DNA of 64,000 nucleotides from Fragum whitleyi. Taxonomy: Eukaryota > Mollusca > Bivalvia > Cardiida > Cardiidae. The DNA is taken from assembly GCA_948146395.1 (NCBI GenBank), contig OX411544.1:35422457-35486456 (forward strand), given 5' to 3'. The position numbers were made by a program, and so were the translations under genes. This document shows positions 1 through 12,100 of the stretch, piece by piece; within the stretch, counting starts at the first letter, position 1, and every line of letters starts with the position of its first letter. Below the pieces are notes generated by a model. It was not told the origin of the DNA, ran no database searches, and saw nothing but the letters and a program-made list of their open reading frames with translations.

Positions 1-39
1 AATGCCATCATGTTATTATAAACTAATATTACATTTCAG

Positions 40-171
40 TCGCCTGTACATGCTCCAACATGCGATGATACAACAGGAATGGCGTGTCTGTGATCTAGTC
101 AAGAGACTTGTTGCCTATCTGACGCCACATTTAGGTCATCAGTATAAAAATGTCAGGGATAGAATTGGGAG
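40..171 (+). CDS. PSME4: PSME4 coding exon (first in window)
   Basis: The acceptor is atttcag, with the first base of the exon (t) belonging to a codon begun off-window. The donor is gggag|gtaagg. It reads [16 protein letters not shown], then a helix ending YKNVRDRIG, matching the PA200 stretch before the acidic linker. It leaves two bases (ag) of a split codon. Confidence 0.9.
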
Positions 172-3100
172 GTAAGGCATTTGGAACATCACTCGGCAAT
201 TTCTATAAACTGCAATAGACCTCGGATGTATGTAAGGCGGATGGGTTTGTAACAAAATTGTGCATTTTGTTAGGTGGAAACAGTGTAAGGAAAACTAGCA
301 CGGAAACAACCGGCACTATCTTTAAATTGATATCTTTTACAGTAAATAACTGCTGGAAAGTCTTAATTTTTGAGAATGACGAATCATTCTCAAAAATAAA
401 GTTTTTTCTGCTGTTATTTAAGGATCTAAAGATATTTATATAATGGTACATTGGTTTCACATCAGTGACTGAAACGAGTAGCGTTGGCGATGTTGAATGT
501 TTTCACTCAAAGTTTCGAGGGCTTACGCCATTTTAACTGACGTCATCGAGTTATCTAAAGTTTTCCTGTATTTTTTAAAAATAGTCCGTCTATTTACATC
601 CCAGGTTGATTGTGAGATTGGCCGAGTGGTGTTCCGAATGGAAGGTAAGGGTTCAGTTTTAGCTTCTTGTTTTATAACCAGAAAGTGCAATCACCTTGGT
701 CTTTGGAATAGGCTTTGTTGTACACATGACAATCCCATGTCCACTTTTTAGCTTGGCTGTTTTTGGAGAAAATCTGAGGTATTGTGATCACCATGGTGTC
801 TTTCTTGTTAATGCAGTCGTTGGTTTTGGTATGACAAACTTTAATCTCGGTCATATCTCTGTTTTAATTGAAGATTTCTTCACGAAACTTGGCATGTGTT
901 TACTATCACAAGGGCTATCCAGACTATCAAGGGGGATAACTATGAAAGTATTTTTGTAAGAGTTATGCCCCTTCTTTTACTCAGAATTTATGCGTTATCC
1001 AACACCTACAGCTGAACATTGCGCCTGTAGGTTATGCTCTTCTTCTTTTGCTCAAAGTAATGGATCTGTAATAGTTCCACAACATGTTGGAACTCATGAT
1101 TTTTCACAATGTTAACAAAGGTTTCCCAATGAAATCATTAGGATACCTTGGTTAACTTTGTTAAAGTTCATGACATCTGCACAGTTGAAGATCTATTATG
1201 GTTCAACTACCTTAACATACTAAATAGAAAATTGGCATGTCTGTTTGTCTGCTCAAGACCAATCTATACTATTCTAACATTTTTTTTCATCAATTTATGA
1301 TTTGATGTTTGGGTAAATTCTCAGTTTAATAGTATTTTTTCAAATACGAGGTTTAAATTTTTAAGGCCTAGTTACGGAATTAAGGAAATCCTATAAGAAT
1401 CTATTATTGACTTATATGCGGAATTGTCCGTTATATTGTAGGTTTATGTTTGTGGAGTCTTATTTTTGGTAGCGACGGCTTAGATAAAGTTGTAGATACC
1501 ACCTTTCGGAGTCCAAAAGGATTTAATTATGATGCTGATATGTTTTTGATATTTCAGTGCCCTATCAAATGTGTTCATTTTGGACTATTCCATGTTTAAA
1601 AATGAGGACAGCAGGCCACATATTAAAACAGCATTTATAGAAAGTGTGCTTCCACAATTAGAGAGATTGCAAGAGATACTTATAGAGGAGGCTCAACATC
1701 AAAATGAAGGAAATGGTAAACAAATTTTTAAGTCAATTATCTCACATCACAAAAATACGAATGAACTAAACATCAAAATGAAGGAAATGGTAAACAGATT
1801 TATTAGCCAATTATCTCACAGTGATCACAAAAATAAGAATGAACTTGCTTACGGCAGTGAATTGTTTGATATTTCAATAATGTATTAAACCTTTATGAAT
1901 CTATAAAATTGCTTAAATATTAATCATGTTGACTCATTGAATATAAAAGAAGCAGCGAATGAAATTAATCTTAAATGGAAATTGACTAATATTTTAGGAT
2001 TTTCTGGTTACACATTCCAAGCCATATCTAGAAAGATTGAACAAAAAGATCAGAAATTGGTAAATGAAAGAATTAACAGGAATCTTTATGTAAGGAAACA
2101 ATTATGTTCTTTTCAAGATGACAAAAGTAGATATCACAAATCATTTAATGCTCTTTCTTACCCTTCTCATAATTGCAAAAATTTTCTGCTGAACATTAGC
2201 TTAGACAGAAAGTATAAACTAATATCAGACTGTATAGATGTGAAAACTGATCTCAGCCTACACTACACTCCTTTAGAATGATTTTTTGTGGGTAAGAAAT
2301 TGATATTCAAAAGACTGGCAAATTTCTTCGAAACAATATTTTAATTCAGCAAGATAAAAGTTAAATAAGAAAGCTGTGATACAGAGAAATTTGATTCCAT
2401 TTATATCTCTCTTTCTGTATGATATTTTCAAATTTCATTCAAAGATCAAAATAGCATGTTCATTATTTGAGCCTGCGCATGACATTTCCAATAATTTCAT
2501 GTGTGCAATGTTGAGACTCAGTTTAGACTCAGTTCAGTCTGTGCAGCTGCACAGTCTGATTAGAGTCTTAACTATGTGCTCAATAGATGGCTACAGACCT
2601 ATTATCAGTTTTCACAACCCAAAATTAATTTTAATGCACTGCCTGAGAGTCCAGGCTGCTCAATGTCTTTCCATGACGAACACTCACTAAATTATTGGAA
2701 ATGACACGCACAGGCTTATTTATTATTCACTATACAGGAGAAGCCAATTCAGTGCCTTTATCAGAGAGTGTCGAGAAGATGGAGGTAGAAAACCACCATG
2801 AAGACAGTGAGGAGAAGAAGTCATTGATTAGACTCTGTAAAACAGGTAGGCCTTAACAATAGAGTAGTTGGTACCAAGTCATGTGGTAGAGAACCACCAG
2901 GAAGAAAGTGAGGAGAAAAAGTCATTGATTAGACTCTGTAAAACAGGTAGGCCTTAACAATAGTATAGTTGGTACCAAGTTATGTGGTAGAAAACCACCA
3001 GGAAGAAAGTGAGGAGAAAAAGTCATTGATTAGACTCTGTAAAACAGATAGGCCTTACCCATAGCATAGTTGGTACCAAGTCATGTGGTAGAAAACCACC

Positions 3101-6100
3101 ATAAAGACAGTGAGGAGAAGAAGTCATTGATTAGACTCTGTAAAACAGATAGGCCTTACCCATAGCATAGTTGGTACCAAGTCATGTGGTAGAAAACCAC
3201 CATAAAGACAGTGAGGAGAAGAAGTCATTGATTAGACTCTGTAAAACAGGTAGGCCTCACCCATAGCATAGTTGGTACCAAGTCATATGGTACTTTGATC
3301 AATTCCTGGTCACAGGACCACTGCATGTAGACAGTTACAATTGTTTTGCATTGAGCCATTGAGATGGCCTCGCTTCACCAGAATGGTCACATATAAAAAA
3401 GCTTGATCTTGGTAGATCATGAAAAAAAAAATACACACGCAATATTTAAAGGCAAGCTTCAAAGTTATGTAAATCTTCAAATGTATTCTTCATTACGCTC
3501 TTTTAGGTCTTGATTATGATCACCTTCAAAGTAGAGGGGGTATATTGCTTTGCTCTTGTCAGATAGTCGTCTGTCTATAGATCGTTTTTGTCCTGAGCAT
3601 ATCTAAAAATATGCAAGCTAGAATAATCAAACTCTGCAGGTGAATAGATCTCACTGAGGAGAAGTGCGGTTCCCAAGAACTGTAAACCTACTCTTCATAT
3701 TTTCTTTAGTTACTGCCCTTAGTTAATTGACAAAGAATATACCATCTACCTAATCTTATTGGGGGCATAAATGTTTTATAAACATCTCTTGTTTATATAC
3801 TGAGGGGTTAGTGCAAGGCTTGTAAGTGTCTATATAGGATATTGCAATAGTTTAGTGCTGTCCAGTTGATAGTTGCTTCTACACCACTCAAATAGGAACC
3901 ACCTTAAAAATTTGTAAATCATTTTTTTTTGGAAAAGGGATTGGATTTAGAAGAGGTCATTCAGATAAAAGAAGATACTTTTATATACTTAGAAACGACA
4001 AACATTAAATAGATTCAGAAAATATGTGGACAGCAAAAATGATCTACCCTGCCCCCCTTTGCAAACTGATCAAGTACAATACTTTTCTAAATTCCCACTG
4101 CTGAGCTTGAAACAGTTATAACTGCCTATAGTCATTAGGGGTGAAACAATACAGTAAAAAGCGTATTGCAATATATTGCAATATAGCCAGACCGTATTAC
4201 AATATGTATTGCAATATTATTCAAAGTAATCAAAATTATGGAAATAAAAAATATCAACAACAAAATAACCAAAACAAGTTGTCTTTATTTCTTTTTAAAT
4301 TGATGAAATAAACTTGTGAGAAGGGTTTCTACTAGCACTAAAAGGCATAAAAAGATAAGGGTATCAGTGACCGGGGAAACTAGGTCAATATCTGGGAGAG
4401 ACTTGATGCTATTTCAGTGGGTCAATCTCCCAGGCAGACTGACGCTGTCATAATCAAAGGACCCTCTCATAAACTTATAGGACAGGCTATCTTTTTTAAT
4501 TGAGAAATAATAAGATGTTTGAATTTTCTTAAATAAATGTGAAGCAGTTAGGTCTTTTTAACGTATTTATTCCCGATTTTGTAAATCATATAGATCTTTG
4601 CAACATCCATTACTGGCTAGTTGTCTGAACTTAAGACTGAGTTCATACACGGACATTTTTAAATGAATTGTACTATTTGATCCGCAATTCTCATTGTTCA
4701 TAGGCTGTAAAAACTTCCTACATTTTAATCTGGTAACATATTATTACAACTAGTTTTGTCCATTATTTGTAATTTATTTTTGTCTACATTTTGTTGTGCC
4801 ATTCTGGCTCGACGGTCTTTATTCTTAGTATCAAATTCAAATAATTGCTGGATTCGCCCAATGCCGCAGGTTAGATACAACGCAAGAAAATGTCGGGGTA
4901 ACAATTTACCTATACACCGGCAACACCGCTTGTTGAAAAAAAGTTCTACTTTCACTTTCTGAGATTGTAACATTGGAATCCGTTAAAAATGAATACGTTT
5001 AGATATAGGTTTTGAGGAAAATGGGCTTTTATTTCAAACAGAAAATAATTAGTAAGTGTACTGCAGAAAACCGGTACAGTGAAAGTTGAACCGGTTTTGT
5101 ATTTTCTCTATGAACAGACCGCGGTATATCGGTAAATCAGTTAACCGTTTCACCCCTAATAGTCATTAGGCAGTTACAACTGTTTTGCCCTGAGCCATTG
5201 AGTTTGCTTCTCTTGACCATAAGATAAGCTTAAAATAATGTAAAGCAACAATTGCATTATCCATTTCACTCTTAATTGTCATAATTGTATGTGTTTATTT
5301 CATTTTATCTTACAGTCTTGAAGTGTGTAGCTAACTGTGTCAAAGGAACCTATGATACAGCGTCTGCAGAGTTCTTCCATTTGCTTCCAATTGTAAGTTT
5401 TTAGCTCTACTTAGAAAATTCAGATGGCCCTTTTCCAATCATTTTATTAACATGATCCTACAATGCATCAGGTTCTTTAAATATCTCAGGAAAAGGGGCC
5501 TTATGTAATTGAATAACATCATCTTTTTATCACAGTGTTAATCGTATCCCTTCAGCCTTGTGTAGAATGACCATGCCATGAGCATTTCCGTTTATTAGTC
5601 CCCCACCGGTTACCGGTTGGGGGACTATAGGTTTGCTCGATTCCGTCTGTCTGTCCGTCCGTCCGTCCGTCCGTCTGTCCGTCCGTCCGTCCGTCTGTCC
5701 GTCTGTCCGTCACGCTTTTGTCCGGGCTATATCTTCTAAACTATATGTGCTAGCAACTTCAAACTTGGTACACTTATAGATCTCATTGAGGAGGAGTGTC
5801 ATGTTCAAGAACCGTTACTCTGCCACGCCAACTTTTTGAGTTATTGCCCTTTGTTGTTTTTACCCTTACATTCTTGTCCGGAACATATCTCCTAAACTAT
5901 GTGTGCTAGCAACTTCAAACTTTGTACACTTATAGATCTCATTGAGGAGAAGTGTCATGTACAAGAATCGTTACTCTGCCACGCCCACTTTTTGAGTTAT
6001 TGCCCTTTGTTATTTTTACCCTTACATTCTTGTCCGGAACATATCTCCTAAACTATGTGTGCTAGCAACTTCAAACTTTGTACACTTAAAGATCTCATTG

Positions 6101-9100
6101 AGGCGAAGTGTCATGTTCAAGAACCATAACTCTGCCACGCCCACTTTTTGAGTTATTGCCCTTTGTTATTTTTACCCTTACATTCTTGTCCGGAACATAT
6201 CTCCTAAACTATGTGTGCTAGCAACTTCAAACTTTGTACACTTAAAGATCTCATTGAGGCGAAGTGTCATGTTCAAGAACCATAACTCTGCCACGCCCAC
6301 TTTTTGAGTTATTGCCCTTTGTTGTTTTTACCCTTACATTCTTGTCCGGATCATATCTCCTAAACTATAAGTGCTAGCAACTTCAAACTTTGTACACTTA
6401 TAGATCTCATTGAGGAGAAGTGTCATGTACAAGAATCGTTACTCTGCCACGCCCACTTTTTGAGTTATTGCCCTTTCTTGTTTTTACCCTTACATTCTTG
6501 TCCGGAACATATTTCCTAAACTATGTGTGCTAGCAACTTCAAACTTTGTACACTTATAGATCTCATTGAGGCGAAGTGTCATGTTCAAGATCTATCACTC
6601 TGCCACATCCACTTTTTCAGTTATTGCCCTTTGTTGTTTTTACCTTTACATTCTTGTACGGATCATATCTCCTAAACTATAAGTGCTAGCAACTTCAAAC
6701 TTTGTACACTTATAGATCTCATTGAGGAGAAGTGTCATGTTTAAGAACCGTTACTCTGCCACGCCAACTTTTTGAGTTATTGCCCTTTGTTGTTTTTACC
6801 CTTACATTCTTGTCTGGATCATATCTCCTAAACTATGTGTGCTAGCAACTTCAATCTTTGTACACTTATAGATCTTATCGAGGACAAGTGTCATGTACAA
6901 GAACTGTTATTCTGCCAGGCCCACTTTTTGAGTTATTGCCCTTTGTTGTTTTTACCCTTTCATTTATGTCCGGATCATATCTCCTAAACCATAAGTGCTA
7001 CCAACTTCAAACTTTGTACACTGATAGATCTTATTGAGGACAAGTGTCATGTACAAGAACTGTTACTCTGCCATGTCCACTTTTTGAGTTATTGCCCTTT
7101 GTTGTTTTTAGTCTTACATTCTTGTCCGAATCATATCTCCTAAACTATAAGTGCTAGCAACTTTAAACTTTTACAGTTATAGATCTAGTAAGTAGGAGAT
7201 ATATTATAAGAGAGGATTTTTGGTTATCCGGTGGGGGACTCCTGTATTGCATCGCAATACGACATGCGCTTGTTTATTGTTGCTACCGTAGCACAAGCCC
7301 ATATGAGTGACGCCCCAGAAGATAATTAGTTGTTACTGGGACCAGTGCATGGATACATGAAGAAAATACTGCTATGATAAGCTATGGATCTTTTAACATG
7401 CTATGCGTAAAACACCATCAAAGGGGATCTCGGTTAAACGTCTCATCAAAATTACAATCAGTTTTGTTAGTTTGCCAGCCGGGAAATCAAACTCACATGA
7501 TCATCCTTCATTGTTTTGAAGTCTGATGCTCTACTGACAGTGATTATCCGGCCATGTCATCATAAGGATTGTTTCATTAAACAAGAGCACTGTCTGCAAG
7601 TGCCTATGCTTGGCTGTTGGGTGCTGAATAGTGGATTAAAAGTCTTAAGTCAAAAAAGGTGCATAACTTACACAAAATGCATTTAGAGTTATCTCCCTTG
7701 ATAGTATAGGTTGCACCTTTGATATTGAATATGTGTACAAAGTTTCAAGTGGATGCCTTTAGTAGAACCAGAGATATCACAAATTGTCAAAATTTTTAGA
7801 TGCCAATGACGGCAATTACGATGCCAATGACACCAAGGGCAAAAAGAGCTAAAGATGAGCCAGGTCTGTCATGTTTTGTCGGATAAGGAGCCTTATGAAA
7901 ATTTCATTTGAACTATCCTTCTTATTGATAAAGTTGTAATCAGATTCATTTAAGCTTGCACAGAATGAGATAGAATTAGATATTGTAAAGACTCATCATG
8001 CCACAGGCTTTTAAGGAAGTCAATAAAGCATCTCAGGCCTTAGTCATGGGCCTCTTTTTATAATTTTTGAAGGTTAAATTCCTTTACATTCTTGAAGAAA
8101 ACTGCTTTTTTCAACACATTTATTTGAAGTAAAGAGAAAAGAGGGGGTAAAAAAAACAAAAATTATCATTTCTCAATGAAGCCATGTGTTGTGGGTACTC
8201 ATTTGAATAATCTCGAAGAGACCATTCAAATGAGTACCTGCAACACTGGGTTTGTAATCATATTGATGAAATATTTTAATTTGAAATCCAAAATAAACCC
8301 TCTATCTGTAGCTCTGATTCACGCTGTACACAAGGCTTTGAAACACTACACTATATGTGTATTTTTCAATACTGAGCTCTGACATAGTTTCCGAGTCCAT
8401 TACTATAGGTAAATCTGGTATATCATAAAAGCATATTGTAAGAATTGAACCTTTGCTTCAATTTTAAAAGTTCATGTCTGGATAAACCTTATTATTTCAA
8501 ACAATCAAAAACTTTCATTTGAAAGTAAATTGTAACTTTTTGAAAGTGTTGTTTAAACCTGTTTAATCTAAATTGAAAAAATGGCATGGGATTCAAACGG
8601 TTTAAAGTAGATTTCATGACTCACCACACAAAATCTACCCATACCTGCTTTTGGCTTAATTATTGTGGGAAAAACTTGAGTCAGACTGGTTGTGATGTTC
8701 AAAGAAACTGTAATTTGTTTGATACAGAATATTTATTCAACAGGACTTCTTTTATGTTTCAGATTTGCACCTTACAGAGTGAGTCGAAAGATGAAGAGCT
8801 TAAAGCTGACTGTGATAGAGCTCTTGGCTTCATGTCTCAAGCTCTTTTACGTAGAGAAGTCATTCCTGTAGCTTTGTCAGCTATCAAAACAGTGAGTATT
8901 GTTGAAATGAAGAGCCGAAGGCAGGCTTAAATAGAGTTTCTTAACTTGGATTTCAACAAATATCAGCTACAGAATGTTGATTATCTCAAGATGAATAAGC
9001 TTGAATTAGACTTTGATTGATCTCACAGCTATTTCATGTACACTTTTGGTCGTTATTAAACTGCTGATCTTTAATTCATACAATTTCATGGTATTGTGAT

Positions 9101-12100
9101 AAAAGGATTCAAAACGTATTTTCAGATTGTTGGTTCCCCCTCATGGCATGCTCGCTCGGCAGTTCTGGAGTACATACAAGTGATGGTGTTCTTTAACTTC
9201 TTCTCCCTAGACACGCCGGATCATAAAACTAGGATTAGAGAAACTGTGATGCATCTCATCTGTGATGAAAAATTAGAGGTAAACAGTCTTGAAGTCAGAA
9301 TGCAAAAGTGTTTGTAATCATAGAAAAGTTTTCAAAGTTAAAAGTTTCATACAACTAGTTATGTCTTTTATCTTATACCTATACAAATATCAGTGTGATA
9401 ACATCCCGTATGTTATTTTTTATGATATCACATAGTTATTTTTAGAACATTTATATAATGCGGTTATTTTTAGAAACTTGCATTTTAGTAAGAAACATCG
9501 ACGAAAACAAGACTAATAGAGGTTATAAGATAAATATAATACGAACTCAGTGTATTGTATGCAAATAATATCTATCTCGGTAGTGAAAATTGATAATTGT
9601 CGAGGCAAAGCCAGCCTCCACAATTATCAATTCTTCCAACCTCGTTAGATATTTTTTCTCATACAAAACACTAAGTACATATTATATATATATTTATAAT
9701 ATGTTATGAAAATATGAGCATAAGATGACGTTGTGATGACGTCATTTAGAATGTGATCTTGCACATGAGTAAGATAAGGATATCCCTGATGGTTGTTCTT
9801 TATAGAAGTAAGCCACCGTCATAGGGCAGTTGGTAGCACAACAGACTGTCAATCTGGAGGTCCCTGGTTCTATCCCAGATGGTGGCACTCACCTTTTCCG
9901 ACCATTTGTCACTCACCAATGGATTGATAATTGAAGAGGTATGTGAGATAGCAGCTGGAGGCTAGGAAAGGATGTGATGGTATTACTGGTGAGAGAAATT
10001 CCAGGAATCTATTGTTAGGTGCTCCAGCTGACGCAATATAACTGAAAAACTGATGAATTGTCAATAGTAACTACCATATGGAGGCTGGTCAAGATTAAAG
10101 TCCCTGTGGATTGGACAAAATGTTGCAGTTATACTGATGTGAAAAAATGCCATGGGAAGAAGCCATGGATAGATGCACTAACTTCCACAATTTAATTATT
10201 GTTAAACCTCATTTAAACCATCAAATGAATTTCTGTTGCAACAAATTGCTTTTACTTAACTGCATGTATTTGTAGATTCTAGCCAGCCCTGTGATCAGGA
10301 TGAGAAAATGGTGCAAACTGTAAGCAAAATAAACCCTACTTTGCATCTGCACTTGTGTGCAAAGTTGGATAAAGTTGGTCAGCAGTTTACACCATTTTGT
10401 CATCCTGAATGCAGGGCAGATTCTTTGAATGTTGTTTATAAATGTATGTTGTAAACCTTCAGGTTCGAGACATGGCCTCTATCACATTAAGCGGGTTGTT
10501 ACAATGTGGATATTTAGAGATGGACAAGGATATGCTTGTAAGTATATACTGGATTGGGGTCATAGGTATTCCAATATAGATGTCTAAACTAACATTAGCC
10601 CCTGTCATATTGCAGTTTGTAGCGCTTCAGATTGTCAATCAAGAGGTCCAGGGTTTGATCCATTGTTAGATGCTCCAGCCCCTGCAATTTAATTGAAACA
10701 TTGTCAAAAGTGACCTAAAACCCAATTCATACAAACAAGCAAAATCCAAACAAACATTGTCCAACCTGATTAAACTGCTCCTTAAAGACAGGTTAGATAA
10801 GGTTCTACTATATTTGCCTTTCACCAAGCATAAGTTTGATGAATTGAGCATGTGTATGACATTTCCAACAATTTCATGTGTGTGTGATCAATAGACATAA
10901 TGCAGCCTAGACAACTACAACATGCCATAAAGAAATTGGCTGACAGCCAGTAGAGGGAATGAGACCTTATCTTCTATAAAGTGCTTAGCAAAGACTCCGG
11001 TCAGACTCTGCAGATGCATAGATTGGCTCTCGACTTTGTGCTGCACACATGTGCAATTTTTAGCTCCACTGGCCGAAGGCCAGCGAGCTATTGTCATGGC
11101 GAGGTGTCCGTCGTGTGTGCGTCCGTCCGTCCATCCGTGCGTGCATAAACTTTTCTTTAAACATCTTCTCCTCCTAAACCAATGGGTGGATTTTGATGAA
11201 ACTTGGCCAGAATGTTCCTTAGGTGACCCTCTTTAAAAAGTTGTTCAAGAAATTTGGATTGACCCCCAAATATGGGCGTGGCAGGGCGGGGCCTATTTTG
11301 ACCCCGAAATCTTTGAATGACATCTCCTCCTGAACCATTGGGCCAATTTCAATGAAACTTTACCAGAATGTTCCTTGGGTGACCCTCTTCTAAAGTTGTT
11401 CAAGAAATTTGGATTGACCCCCAAATATGGGCGTGGCAGGGCGGGGCTTATTTTGACCCCGAAATCTTTGAACTACATCTCCTCCTGAACCATTTGGCCG
11501 ATTTCAATGAAACTTTACTAATATGTTCCTTGGGTGACCCTCTTCTAATGTTGTTCAAGAAATTTGGATTGACCCCCAAATATGGGCGTGGCAGGGCATG
11601 GCTGATTTTGACCCGGAAATCTTTGAATGACATCTCCTCCTGAACCATTGGGCCAATTTTAGTGAAACTTTACCAGAATGTTCCTTGTGTGACCCTCTTC
11701 TAAAGTTGTTCAAGAAATTTGGATTGACCCCCAAATATGGGTGTGGCAGGGCGGGGCTTATTTTGACCCGGAAATCTTTGAACGACACCTCCTTCTGAAC
11801 CATTGGGCCGATTTCAATGAAACTTTACCAATATGTTCCTTGGGTGACCCTCTTCTAAAGTTGTTCAAGAAATTTGGATTGACCCCCAAATATGGGCGTG
11901 GCAGGGCATGGCTGATTTTGACCCCGAAATCTTTGAACGACATCTCCTCCTGAACCATTGGGCCAATTTCAATGAAACTTTACCAGAATGTTCCTTGGGT
12001 GACCCTCTTCTAAAGTTGTTCAAGAAATTTGGATTGACCCCCAAATATGGGCGTGGCAGGGCGGGGCTTATTTTGACCCCGAAATCTTTGAACTACATCT

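Noticed and set aside
1937..2281. 114-codon frame in a PSME4 intron
   Set aside because: Starts at TTG, composition equals the AT-rich surroundings, no recognisable domain, and it lies between two well-supported exons.
4725..4973. Transposase remnant in the 4135-5159 element
   Set aside because: The 82-codon frame has no zinc finger, RNase H or dimerisation motif I can recognise, and the opposite strand is equally open.
5640..7225. CRISPR-like regular repeat array
   Set aside because: The repeats are directly adjacent 156 bp monomers without unique spacers, in a eukaryotic intron, bounded by transposon termini.
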